DNA of 64,000 nt from NCBI GenBank assembly GCA_003162415.1, contig PMOL01000004.1:62001-126000 (forward strand), read 5' to 3'. This DNA comes from Candidatus Dormiibacterota bacterium (GTDB lineage: Bacteria > Chloroflexota > Dormibacteria > Aeolococcales > Aeolococcaceae). The notes below the pieces were generated by a model. The model had not been told where the DNA came from and searched no databases. It was given only the letters and a program-made list of their open reading frames with translations. A program made the translations under genes and the position numbers. Below, one piece after another: positions 1 through 10,648 of the stretch; positions within the stretch are counted from its first letter, which is position 1; each line of letters begins with the position of its first letter.

Positions 1-1
1 G

Positions 2-1630
2 TACAAGGCCGTCGGCGCGATCAGCGACGAGGAGCTGATGGCCTATCGCACCTTCGGCTCCAGGCTCCAGGGCCATCCGACGCCGATCATCCCCTGGGTG
101 GACGTGGCCACCGGCTCCCTCGGTCAGGGGCTGGCCGTCGCGGTCGGGGTCGCGCTCGCCGGGAAGTACCTCGACAAGCTTCCCTTCCACGTCTGGGTCC
201 TCTGCGGCGACAGCGAGCTCGCCGAAGGTTCGATCTGGGAGGCACTCGACAAGGCCGGTCACTACGGCCTCTCCAACCTCACGGCGATCTTCGACGTCAA
301 CCGCCTCGGCCAGCGCGGACCAACCGAGTACGGGTGGGACCTGGACATCTACCGGCGCCGCGTCGAAGCCTTTGGGTGCCGGGCCATCGTCATCGACGGT
401 CACGACCTGACCGAGATCGACGAGGCCTTCGCGTCCGCGCGTTCGGATGGCGACCGTCCGAACGTCGTGATCGCTCGCACCATCAAGGGCAAGGGATTCA
501 AGGAAATCGAGAACAAGGGTGGGTGGCACGGCAAGGCGCTGCCTCCCGACCTGGCCGAAAAGGCCATCGCGGAGCTCGGTGGTGAGCGCGACCTGCGCAT
601 CGACGTCCTCCCACCCGAGGCGCTCGAATCGGCTCAGTTGCACGCCGCGGACACACCGCTGGCGCTGCCGACCTACAAGCTCGGCGACAAGGTGGCAACG
701 CGTAAGGCGTACGGTGACACGCTGCGTGCGCTCGGTGCTCGACACGAGGTCGTGGCGCTCGACGGCGAGGTGAGCAACTCGACCCACGCGGACGAGTTCA
801 AGGACGCCTACCCGGACAGGTTCTTCGAGATGTTCATCGCCGAGCAAGAGATGATTGCGAGCGCCGTCGGTTTCGCGGTCCGCGGGTACATCCCGTTCGC
901 CTCAACGTTCGCGGCATTCCTGTCCCGCGCCTACGATTTCGTGCGCATGGCCGGCGTCTCCCAGGTGGATCTCCGCCTCTCCGGCTCCCATGCCGGCTGC
1001 GAGATCGGCGCGGACGGCCCATCGCAGATGGCGCTCGAGGACATCGCATCGTTGCGCGCCGTGCACACGTCGACGGTTGTGTATCCGAGCGACGCCGTGT
1101 CCACGGCGAAGCTGGTTGCGCAGATGGTCGACCTCCGCGGCATCAGCTATGTCCGCACCACCCGCGGTGCATACCCGGTCCTCTACGAGAATGATGAGGA
1201 CTTCCCGATCGGCGGTTCCAAGGTCGTCCGTCAATCCACGAATGACGTGGTGACGCTCATCGGCGCCGGCGTCACCCTGCACGCGTGCATCGCCGCAGCC
1301 GAGCGCTTGTCCGCAAGCGGCATCGCCTGCCGTGTCATCGATCTCTACTCGGTCAAGCCGGTCGACACCAGGACGCTGCGCGAGGCGAGCGACGCCACCG
1401 CAGGACGGTTCGTCATTGTTGAGGACCACTACCCGGAGGGCGGTCTCGGTGCCGCCGTGATGGAGGCCCTGGCGCTCGACGAGAACCCGCCGCGAGTCAC
1501 GCACCTCGCGGTGCGCGCTCTTCCCGGCTCCGGCAGCCCCGATGAGCTGATGGCCGCAGCGGGCATCGACGCCGATGCGATCGTCGCGGCGGTGAACACC
1601 GCCGTCGGTGCCTCGGCGGGGGCCCGCTAG
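2..1630 (+). CDS. tkt: Transketolase, 5'-truncated by the window edge
   Basis: Thiamine-diphosphate enzyme of the non-oxidative pentose phosphate pathway, moving two-carbon units between sugar phosphates in the cytoplasm. The frame is open from the first complete codon at position 2, so the N-terminus lies outside the window; about 542 residues are visible. The cofactor signature is seen as CGDSELAEGS followed by an Asn in FDVN (GDS instead of the usual GDG). The pyrimidine-binding domain has FIAEQEM, and GSHAGCEIGADGPSQMALE resembles the animal-type transketolase subgroup, which I recall reads IGEDGPSQMALED there. The TAG stop abuts the next gene's ATG, so it is the first visible gene of a pentose-phosphate operon. 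A DXP synthase or a split transketolase is less likely because both halves are on one chain. Confidence 0.95.
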   Translation, partial: YKAVGAISDEELMAYRTFGSRLQGHPTPIIPWVDVATGSLGQGLAVAVGVALAGKYLDKLPFHVWVLCGDSELAEGSIWEALDKAGHYGLSNLTAIFDVNRLGQRGPTEYGWDLDIYRRRVEAFGCRAIVIDGHDLTEIDEAFASARSDGDRPNVVIARTIKGKGFKEIENKGGWHGKALPPDLAEKAIAELGGERDLRIDVLPPEALESAQLHAADTPLALPTYKLGDKVATRKAYGDTLRALGARHEVVALDGEVSNSTHADEFKDAYPDRFFEMFIAEQEMIASAVGFAVRGYIPFASTFAAFLSRAYDFVRMAGVSQVDLRLSGSHAGCEIGADGPSQMALEDIASLRAVHTSTVVYPSDAVSTAKLVAQMVDLRGISYVRTTRGAYPVLYENDEDFPIGGSKVVRQSTNDVVTLIGAGVTLHACIAAAERLSASGIACRVIDLYSVKPVDTRTLREASDATAGRFVIVEDHYPEGGLGAAVMEALALDENPPRVTHLAVRALPGSGSPDELMAAAGIDADAIVAAVNTAVGASAGAR

Positions 1631-4444
1631 ATGGCGAATCCGCTCCAGCAGCTCAGCGAGCACGGGCAGTCGGTGTGGCTCGACTTCATCAGTCGCGAGC
1701 TGGTGACCACGGGGCAGCTGGAACACCGCGTCGCCGAGGAGAACGTCACCGGCTTGACGAGCAACCCGACGATCTTCCAGAAGGCGATCGCGGAGGGCTC
1801 GCTCTACGACGAACAGATCCGCGAATTGATGGCGTCGGGGATCGATGACCCCATGGACGTCTTCACGGAGCTCGCGATCAGCGACATCCAGCATGCGGCC
1901 GACATCCTGCGACCCGTGCACGAGCGCACGTCCGGGGCCGACGGCTATGTCAGCCTCGAAGTCCCGCCCTCACTGTCGCATGACACCGACGGGACGATCG
2001 CCACCGCGCGGACGCTCTGGGAGCGTGTCGACCGCCCCAACCTCATGATCAAGATCCCGGCGACGCTCGAGGGCATGCCCGCCATCCATCGGACACTCGC
2101 CGACGGCCGCAACGTCAACATCACGCTCATCTTCGCGCTCGCGATGCACGACCGTGTCATCGAGCAGTACATCACCGCGCTCGAGGATCGCCATCGCAAC
2201 GGCGAGTCACTCGATGTGCACTCGGTTGCTTCGTTCTTCGTGAGCCGCGTCGACACGCTCGTGGACAAGCTGCTCGAGCAGAAGCTCGCGGCCGATCCCG
2301 GGAACGCGGCCATCGAGGGCCTGCTCGGCAAGGCGGCAATTGCCAATGCGGTGCTCGCCTACGAGCTGTTCGAGCAGCGGTTCGGGAGCGAGCGCTTCGC
2401 ACCGCTGCGCGCAGCGGGCGCATATGCCCAGCGCCCGCTGTGGGCCAGCACCAGCGCCAAGAACCCCAACTATCGAGACGTGGTGTACGCGGAAGGACTG
2501 ATCGGCCCGGACACGGTGGACACGATGCCGCCGGCGACGATCGAGGCCTTCAAGGACCACGGGGTCGTGGCCGGTGACACGGTCAAGTCCGATTACGCGG
2601 GCGCCCATCGAGTGATGGAGCAACTGGCCGAGGCCGGCATCGACATGGACGCGGTGACCCAGCAGCTGCTCGACGATGGCGTCAAGCAATTCGCCGACTC
2701 ATACGATCAGCTGATCCGCGGCATTGCCGAGAAGATCGATGCGTTCGGTTCCGGATACTCGAAGCGGCAGCACATCGACACGGGCGCATTCCCCGTGCCG
2801 CTCGACGCACCGAACCCAACGCGGATCACCACCGGCATCTGGCACCGCGACCCCAATACCTGGAAGCCTGGGGACGCCGCCCACGCCGAGGTGATCAACA
2901 ATCGCCTCGGATGGCTCGACGTTGTCGGCGCCATGCAGGAACGGGTTCCCGCGCTCCAGGCGCTCGCCGTCGAGGTGCGTGAAGCCGGATGGCGGGACTG
3001 TGTCCTGCTCGGGATGGGCGGATCGAGCCTGTGCCCCGAGGTGTTGCGCAGCTCCTTCGGGAGCGCGGACGGGCAGCCGACCCTCCACGTGCTTGACACG
3101 ACGGATCCACTCGCAATCACGCGGGTGACCGGCGCCATCGACCCCGCCCGGACCGGTTACATCGTCTCGAGCAAGTCGGGGACAACCGTGGAGACGCTTT
3201 CGCACCTGGCACATTTCTGGGTGCTGACCCAGGCGCTCGGTGACGACACCGGCTCGCATTTCATCGCAGTGACCGACCCGGGCACACCGCTTGCCGACCT
3301 GGCACGCGAGCGCGGCTTCCGGCATCTCTTCAAGAACCCACCCGACATCGGCGGCCGCTACTCGGCGTTGAGCATGTTCGGTCTTGTCCCAGCCGCGATC
3401 ATCGGCATCGACTGCGAGCTGCTGCTACGGCGAGCGGGCGACATGCGCAGGGTCTGCATGGCGGGCGTTCCCGGAGACCTCAACAGCGGTTTGAGCCTCG
3501 GCACCGTCATGGGCGCACTCCATGACCAGGGACGAGACAAGGTCACCATCCTTGCCCCGAGAGCGATCGAGGCGTACTCCCTGTGGGCCGAGCAGCTCAT
3601 CGCGGAGAGCACCGGCAAGGAGGGCAAGGGCATCATCCCGATCGGCGATGAACCACTCGGCGCGCCGGCCGTCTACTCCGGCGATCGCCTCTTCGTCGCA
3701 CTCCGCCTCGGCGACGACGCCGAGTTCGACCACTCGATCGCGGCGCTGAAAGCCGCCGGCCATCCGGTCATCACCTTCGACCTCGCCGACAAGTACGACC
3801 TCGCCGCCGAGTTCTTCCGCTGGGAATTCGCGACGGCCGTCGCCGGCGCCCATCTCGCCATCGACCCGTTCGATGAGCCGAATGTCAAGGAGTCAAAGGA
3901 CAACACGCAGGCGGTGCTGCAGCAATACGAGCAGAGCGGCTCGCTCCCCGACGAGGCTGCCGCGGTGACCGACGGGGCGCTGCGTGTGTTCGGCGACGTC
4001 TCGGGCACCAGTGCTTCCGGCGCGCTCGCCGCTCACCTCGACACCGCGAACAGCGGCGACTACGTCGCGCTGATGGCCTACGTGACCCCGGACGAGAGCA
4101 ACCAAACGGCGTTGCAGCACCTGCGCGTCGCCATCCGCGACTCGCGCAAGCTCGCGACCACGCTCGGGTTCGGTCCACGGTTCCTGCACAGCACCGGCCA
4201 GTTGCACAAGGGCGGTCCGAACACCGGCGTCTACATTCAGATCACCGCAGACGACGGCACCGACGTAGCCATCCCGGGCGCGCCATACACCTTCTCGATC
4301 CTCAAGCGAGCCCAGGCGGCCGGAGACCTGCAGTCGCTGCGCAACCACGGCCGCCGGGTGGTGCGCGTGCATATCGCGGGCAACCTCGATGCGGGGCTGG
4401 CGAGCCTCACCGACGCAGTCAGCGCAACCACGGCGGCGCGCTGA
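1631..4444 (+). CDS. tal-pgi: Bifunctional transaldolase / glucose-6-phosphate isomerase fusion
   Basis: A 937-residue fusion of two sugar-phosphate enzymes. Residues about 1-370 are a transaldolase: GLTSNPTIFQKAI near residue 40 and the Schiff-base lysine at about 141 in LMIKIPATLEG. Residues about 380-937 are a glucose-6-phosphate isomerase: MGGSSLCPEV, the sugar-binding KSGTTVET near residue 515, and a C-terminal catalytic region around GPRFLHSTGQLHKGG. It therefore links pentose-phosphate carbon rearrangement to fructose-6-P/glucose-6-P exchange in one polypeptide. The ATG directly follows the tkt stop with no gap, indicating translational coupling. Such fusions are known in several bacterial phyla; a single frame spans the junction, so it is not an assembly artefact. 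Confidence 0.95.
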   Translation: MANPLQQLSEHGQSVWLDFISRELVTTGQLEHRVAEENVTGLTSNPTIFQKAIAEGSLYDEQIRELMASGIDDPMDVFTELAISDIQHAADILRPVHERTSGADGYVSLEVPPSLSHDTDGTIATARTLWERVDRPNLMIKIPATLEGMPAIHRTLADGRNVNITLIFALAMHDRVIEQYITALEDRHRNGESLDVHSVASFFVSRVDTLVDKLLEQKLAADPGNAAIEGLLGKAAIANAVLAYELFEQRFGSERFAPLRAAGAYAQRPLWASTSAKNPNYRDVVYAEGLIGPDTVDTMPPATIEAFKDHGVVAGDTVKSDYAGAHRVMEQLAEAGIDMDAVTQQLLDDGVKQFADSYDQLIRGIAEKIDAFGSGYSKRQHIDTGAFPVPLDAPNPTRITTGIWHRDPNTWKPGDAAHAEVINNRLGWLDVVGAMQERVPALQALAVEVREAGWRDCVLLGMGGSSLCPEVLRSSFGSADGQPTLHVLDTTDPLAITRVTGAIDPARTGYIVSSKSGTTVETLSHLAHFWVLTQALGDDTGSHFIAVTDPGTPLADLARERGFRHLFKNPPDIGGRYSALSMFGLVPAAIIGIDCELLLRRAGDMRRVCMAGVPGDLNSGLSLGTVMGALHDQGRDKVTILAPRAIEAYSLWAEQLIAESTGKEGKGIIPIGDEPLGAPAVYSGDRLFVALRLGDDAEFDHSIAALKAAGHPVITFDLADKYDLAAEFFRWEFATAVAGAHLAIDPFDEPNVKESKDNTQAVLQQYEQSGSLPDEAAAVTDGALRVFGDVSGTSASGALAAHLDTANSGDYVALMAYVTPDESNQTALQHLRVAIRDSRKLATTLGFGPRFLHSTGQLHKGGPNTGVYIQITADDGTDVAIPGAPYTFSILKRAQAAGDLQSLRNHGRRVVRVHIAGNLDAGLASLTDAVSATTAAR

Positions 4445-4473
4445 GCGCGGCCACACACCAAGGACTCACGACC

Positions 4474-5402
4474 ATGCAGATCGGCTTTGTCGGGCTCGGC
4501 AGGATGGGCGCCAACATGGTGCACCGGCTTCGCCGCGACGGTAACCACGCGGTTGTCGCGTTCGATCCCAACCCGGATGCGCGTGCGAGCGTCGAGGCCT
4601 TCGGCGCAACCACGAAGGGCAGCATCGATGAGCTGATCGCCGCCCTCGACAAGCCTCGCGGGGTGTGGATCATGGTGCCTTCCGGCAAGATCACCGACGA
4701 CACGGTGGCGGCGCTGCAGTCGCTGCTCGAGAAGGGCGACACGATCATCGATGGCGGCAACAGCAACTACCACGACTCCATCGCCCGCGCCACCGCCAGC
4801 GCCGAGCGCGGCATCAGCTTCATCGATGCCGGGACGAGCGGCGGCATCTGGGGATTGCAGGTCGGCTACTGCCTCATGGCCGGGGGCGACAAGGAACCGG
4901 TCGATCACTGGCGGCCGATCTTCGAGACCCTCGCGCCGCCGGACGGCTTCCTCCACGTCGGACCAGCCGGCTCCGGACACTTCGTCAAGATGGTGCACAA
5001 CGGCATCGAATACGGAATGTTGCAGGCCTACGCCGAGGGCTTCGCCATCATGCAGGCCAAGCAGGATTTCGGGGAGCTGGACCTCCAGGCCATCGCCCAT
5101 CTCTGGAACCAGGGGAGCGTGGTGCGCTCGTGGCTCCTCGAGCTCGCCGAGCGAGCTTTCGAGCGTGACCCGCAGCTGCATCAGCTGCGCGGCTGGGTCG
5201 ACGATTCCGGTGAGGGACGCTGGACCATGGAGGAGGCGATGCAGCTTTCGGTTCCCGCTCCGGTGCTCGCACTCTCGCTGATCATGCGTTACCAGTCGCG
5301 TCTCCCTGACGGCTTCGGCAACAAGGTGATCGCGGCGCTGCGCAATGAATTCGGTGGGCACCCGGTCAAGGCCGAGGCTCCTGCGGGGGATCCGGCATCA
5401 CA

Positions 5403-5406
<4 letters not shown>
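4474..5406 (+). CDS. gnd: 6-phosphogluconate dehydrogenase, decarboxylating (short form)
   Basis: Oxidatively decarboxylates 6-phosphogluconate to ribulose-5-phosphate, producing a reduced nicotinamide cofactor. The 310-residue length marks the short tetrameric class, not the ~470-residue E. coli type. The N-terminal Rossmann motif is GLGRMGANM at residues 7-15. The substrate region has DAGTSGGIWGLQ and the catalytic lysine segment GHFVKMVHNGIEYG. An ATG at 4474 follows the fusion gene by 29 bases. Downstream zwf begins at or near its stop codon. The gene sits between tal-pgi and zwf, as expected of the oxidative branch. Confidence 0.95.
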
Positions 5407-6962
<1,556 letters not shown>

Positions 6963-6963
6963 C

Positions 6964-7707
6964 GTGACCGCGAGCTCCCTGGACGCGCTCGCCGGCGAGC
7001 GCGTCGTCAACGAAACCGCCCAGGAGGTTGCGGACACCGTCGCCACCTGGATCGCGGCACAGAGCCGTCGAGCGTTCGGCGATCACGGCAGCTTCTCCAT
7101 CGCCCTCTCCGGCGGCAGCACCCCGCGCCTGCTCAACGAGATCCTCAGCGGTCCAGAATGGCGTGATCGCATGAGCTGGAACTGGTGGAACGTGTATTTC
7201 GCCGATGAGCGCGCCTGCGCGGCGGATGATCCCGCGAGCAACTACCACCTCGCCGAGACGACCTTGCTGAGCCGCGTTCCGATCGACCCCGCTCGCGTAC
7301 ATCGGATGCCTGCCGAGCGTCCCGACCTCGATGCGGCTGCAGCGGAATACTCGGACCTGCTGGCGACCTCGTTGCCACCGGGCCCTGACGGCGCGCCCCG
7401 GCTTGATGTGATCCTTCTCGGTCTCGGTGAGAACGGCCACACCGCGTCATTGTTCCCGGGGACGCCGGCGCTGACGGTCATCGACCGCTGGGCGACGCGA
7501 GGCCTTGCCGACTACGAGCCGTTCGATCGCATCACCCTCACCTACCCGGCCATCAACGCCGCGGCGGCCGTCGGGTTCATGGTCACCGGGGCCGCCAAGC
7601 ACGAGGCACTGCGTGCCACCGCGCGCGGTGAGGTGCCCGCCTCCCGTATCCGTCCGATCGGCGGCACGCTCGCCTGGTTTCTCGACGCCGCTGCCGCGGG
7701 CGCGTGA
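6964..7707 (+). CDS. pgl: 6-phosphogluconolactonase
   Basis: Hydrolyses 6-phosphogluconolactone, the product of zwf, to 6-phosphogluconate. Family motifs are LSGGSTPRLL near residue 45 and LLGLGENGHTASLFPG near residue 155. The frame is open far upstream inside zwf, but the GTG at 6964, one base after the zwf stop, gives a 247-residue protein of normal family length; an ATG inside the zwf end is the alternative. Its place directly after zwf and before rpe fits the pathway order. Confidence 0.93.
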   Translation: MTASSLDALAGERVVNETAQEVADTVATWIAAQSRRAFGDHGSFSIALSGGSTPRLLNEILSGPEWRDRMSWNWWNVYFADERACAADDPASNYHLAETTLLSRVPIDPARVHRMPAERPDLDAAAAEYSDLLATSLPPGPDGAPRLDVILLGLGENGHTASLFPGTPALTVIDRWATRGLADYEPFDRITLTYPAINAAAAVGFMVTGAAKHEALRATARGEVPASRIRPIGGTLAWFLDAAAAGA

Positions 7708-7708
7708 C

Positions 7709-7734
7709 GGCTCAAACAATTCCGGGAGCCTTTT
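7709..7734 (+). terminator. Weak hairpin plus T-run between pgl and rpe
   Basis: GGCTC at 7709-7713 can pair with GAGCC at 7726-7730, followed by TTTT. The stem is only 5 bp with a 12-base loop, so it could at best attenuate the operon. A CAGAAT box at 7748-7753, seven bases before the rpe ATG, could be an internal leaderless promoter. Confidence 0.25.
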
Positions 7735-7760
7735 GACCCGCGTCTGCCAGAATCCGCGGG

Positions 7761-8465
7761 ATGCCGCGATCGACATGGAAGCCCTGCCGAGATGCCATCC
7801 GGATTGCGCCGAGCCTGCTCGCCGCTGATTTCGGACAGATAGCGAAGGCCGCGCAGGACCTCGAGGAAACCGGCGCGGAGCGCATCCATGTCGACGTGAT
7901 GGACGGCGTGTTCGTTCCCAACTTCACCTTCGGAACCGAGACCGTCCGTGTGCTCAAGCGCGTGACCGCACTGCCACTCGAGTTGCATCTCATGATCGTC
8001 AACCCCGATGCGCACCTGAGCACCTTCGCGAGCGCCGGTGCGGACGCGATCACCGTGCATTACGAGGTGTGTCCGAACCTGCACCGCACGCTCTCATCCA
8101 TCCGCGCACTCGACTGCCGCTCGGGCGCGGCGATCAACCCCAGCACGCCCGCGACCATGCTCGACGACATTCTCGAGGCGTGTGACCTTGCACTGGTGAT
8201 GACCATCGACCCCGGCTTCGGGGGCCAGACGCTGATACCGCGCACGCTGCGCAAGGTCGAGCACATCCGCCGCGAGGTGGAACGTCAGGGCCTGGACACC
8301 GAGGTCGAGGTTGACGGCGGCGTCGACGCGACCAACGCCAAGGCCTGTGTCGACGCCGGCGCCGACGTGCTCGTGGCCGGGACCGCGGTCTTCCGCCACC
8401 CGGGTGGACCTAAGGGTGGCGTGGAGGCACTGCAGCACGCGATCACCGGGACCGGGGCGCAGTGA
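7761..8465 (+). CDS. rpe: Ribulose-phosphate 3-epimerase
   Basis: Interconverts ribulose-5-phosphate and xylulose-5-phosphate, linking the oxidative branch to transketolase. The TIM-barrel motifs are all present: IRIAPSLLAADF, HVDVMDGVFVPNFTFG (metal and catalytic Asp/His), ELHLMIVNP, MTIDPGFGGQ and VDGGV. ATG at 7761 gives 234 residues with a short, slightly extended N-terminus. Its end overlaps the next gene in a GTGA junction (8462-8465), so translation of the phosphorylase is coupled to it. Confidence 0.95.
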   Translation: MPRSTWKPCRDAIRIAPSLLAADFGQIAKAAQDLEETGAERIHVDVMDGVFVPNFTFGTETVRVLKRVTALPLELHLMIVNPDAHLSTFASAGADAITVHYEVCPNLHRTLSSIRALDCRSGAAINPSTPATMLDDILEACDLALVMTIDPGFGGQTLIPRTLRKVEHIRREVERQGLDTEVEVDGGVDATNAKACVDAGADVLVAGTAVFRHPGGPKGGVEALQHAITGTGAQ

Positions 8466-10630
8466 CCGAGCTCGCGACCGCAACCCTCGCCGATGGACGC
8501 CAGGACATCGCACGCGCCGCTGCGGATCTCGCTGCCCGGCTGCCGTCACCACTCGAGCCGGTGGCGCGGCTGGCATACAACTACGTCTGGTCGTGGTGGA
8601 AGGGCGGCGACGACGTCTTCCGGATGATCGACCCGGTGCGCTGGGAGGCGAGCAACCACAACCCGATCCGTCTGCTTGACGAGACCTCGTCAGCAACCCT
8701 CGAGCGCGCGGCCTCGGACAGCACGCTGCTGCACCGGCTGGCCGAACTGCGCGGCATGCTCGACCATGAGCTGGGCCGTCCATCCATGTCCGGCAAGGCC
8801 TCGCCCCACGAGCCCGTGGCATTTCTCTGCGCCGAATTCGCGGTGCATCGCTCGCTGCCCATCTACGCCGGCGGCCTCGGCGTGCTGGCCGGCGACATCC
8901 TCAAGGAGGCGTCCGACATGGCGCTGCCCATGGTCGGCGTCGGACTCCTCTATCGCCAGGGCTATTTCCAGCAGCGCATGGACCGCTCCGGGTATCAGCT
9001 CGAGTACTGGCTCCAGGTCGATCCCGAGCGAGTTCCCGCCGCTCTTGTCTACAACGGGGACGTGCCCCTGACCGTGACCGTACCGCTGCGCGGGCGCGAT
9101 GTCGTCGTCCAGGTATGGAGGCTCGACATCGGGCGCACGCCGCTCTACCTCCTCGATGCGCAGCGCCCGGAGAACTCGCCGATCGACCAGTGGATCACCA
9201 GCCGTCTCTACGTGGCCGACCGGCCAACCCGGCTCGCCCAGTACGCGCTGCTCGGCATCGGCTCGATGCGCGTCCTCGATGCAATGGGAATGGACCCGTG
9301 CGTCGTCCACCTCAACGAGGGCCACGCTGCCCTTGCTCCGCTCGAGATGGCTCGCCGCGAGATGGCGCTCGGGAGGTCGCGCCACGAGGCGTTCACCGCT
9401 GCCCGCGAGCGCACCGTCTTCACGACTCACACGCCGGTGAGCGCAGGCAACGAGGGGTACGACGTCAGTGAGATCGTCGAGGTCCTCGGTGACTACCCCG
9501 AGCAGGCCGGCCTCGATCTCGAGGGGTTCCTCCATCTCGGGCGGACCCGGCCGGACAATCCCCACGAGCAATTCGTCATGACCCCGCTCGGGATCAAGAT
9601 GAGCCGCTCCCGGAATGGCGTGAGCCGCCGCCACGGCGAGGTTGCCCGCCAGATGTGGCAGGCGCTCTTCCCCGAGCGGCCTGCCGATACCGTGCCGATC
9701 GGACACGTCACCAACGGCGTGCACGTCCCGACCTGGACGGTCCCGCGCATGCGCGACCTCCTCGATCGTTACCTCGGGGCCGGGTGGGAGGCGCGCGCCG
9801 CCGACCCCGACACCTGGTGCGGTGTCGACGACATCCCCGACGCCGAGCTGTGGGCCGTGCGCAACGCGCTGCGCGCCGAGTTTGTACGGGACGTTCGCGA
9901 GCGCAGCGTCGCCAACCGGCTCGCTCGTGATGAGCCACGCTGGTATGTCGAGGCTGCTGAGCACGGCTTCGACGAGAATGCGCTCACCTTCGGGTTCGCC
10001 CGCCGTCTCGCCGGATACAAGCGGATCCAGTTGCTGACACTCGACCCCGCGCGCGCCACCAGCGTCCTCGAGAACAAGGACCGTCCGGCGCAGATGGTCT
10101 TCGCGGGCAAGGCGCATCCGCAGGACGAGGAGGCGAAGCACGCCGCGCAGGGACTGTTCAGCTTCGAGCGCGAGCCCGCTGCGATGAGCCGGATCGCCTT
10201 CCTCGACAACTACAGCCTGTCCATCGCCGAGCGCATGGTGTCGGGATGTGACGTCTGGATCAACGTCCCCAGGCCACCGCTGGAGGCGAGCGGGACGAGC
10301 GGCATGAAGTCCGCGCTCAACGGCGGCCTCAACCTGTCGGTCCTCGACGGATGGTGGGCCGAGGCATACAACGGCACCAACGGCTGGGCGATTCCCGGCG
10401 ACATCCTGTTCGACCACGGCATGCAGGACTCGCGTGATGCGGCAATGCTTTTCGACATCATCGAGCACGAGGTCGTTCCACTTTTCTACCAGCGCGATGA
10501 GCAGGGCATCCCGCGCGGTTGGGTGCAGCGGATGCGAGCCTCGCTGCGTACCAACGGGCCGCGGTTCTCAGCGCAGCGGATGATGCTCGACTACGCGCGC
10601 GACGTGTACAACATCACGGCGTCCCGCTGA
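8462..10630 (+). CDS. glgP: Alpha-glucan (glycogen/maltodextrin) phosphorylase
   Basis: Phosphorolyses alpha-1,4-glucan to glucose-1-phosphate with PLP. The 722-residue protein has the N-terminal region of the non-animal alpha-glucan phosphorylase family (LAYNYVWSWW, VRWEASNHNP near residues 35-65), the helix GGLGVLAGD near 140, HLNEGHAAL, and the PLP-lysine segment EASGTSGMKSALNGG close to residue 615. The GTG start overlaps the rpe stop. Placing it last in the pentose-phosphate operon suggests stored glucan is routed to glucose phosphate for NADPH production; a phosphoglucomutase lies at 37744-39210 in this window. Chain-length preference (glycogen or maltodextrin) cannot be told from sequence alone. 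Confidence 0.9.
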   Translation: MTELATATLADGRQDIARAAADLAARLPSPLEPVARLAYNYVWSWWKGGDDVFRMIDPVRWEASNHNPIRLLDETSSATLERAASDSTLLHRLAELRGMLDHELGRPSMSGKASPHEPVAFLCAEFAVHRSLPIYAGGLGVLAGDILKEASDMALPMVGVGLLYRQGYFQQRMDRSGYQLEYWLQVDPERVPAALVYNGDVPLTVTVPLRGRDVVVQVWRLDIGRTPLYLLDAQRPENSPIDQWITSRLYVADRPTRLAQYALLGIGSMRVLDAMGMDPCVVHLNEGHAALAPLEMARREMALGRSRHEAFTAARERTVFTTHTPVSAGNEGYDVSEIVEVLGDYPEQAGLDLEGFLHLGRTRPDNPHEQFVMTPLGIKMSRSRNGVSRRHGEVARQMWQALFPERPADTVPIGHVTNGVHVPTWTVPRMRDLLDRYLGAGWEARAADPDTWCGVDDIPDAELWAVRNALRAEFVRDVRERSVANRLARDEPRWYVEAAEHGFDENALTFGFARRLAGYKRIQLLTLDPARATSVLENKDRPAQMVFAGKAHPQDEEAKHAAQGLFSFEREPAAMSRIAFLDNYSLSIAERMVSGCDVWINVPRPPLEASGTSGMKSALNGGLNLSVLDGWWAEAYNGTNGWAIPGDILFDHGMQDSRDAAMLFDIIEHEVVPLFYQRDEQGIPRGWVQRMRASLRTNGPRFSAQRMMLDYARDVYNITASR

Positions 10631-10648
10631 GACAACGATCCGTCCGGA

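Noticed and set aside
8690..10468. 592-codon minus-strand open frame opposite the glucan phosphorylase
   Set aside because: Shadow of a real gene; composition is Arg/Asp/Val-rich with no domain.
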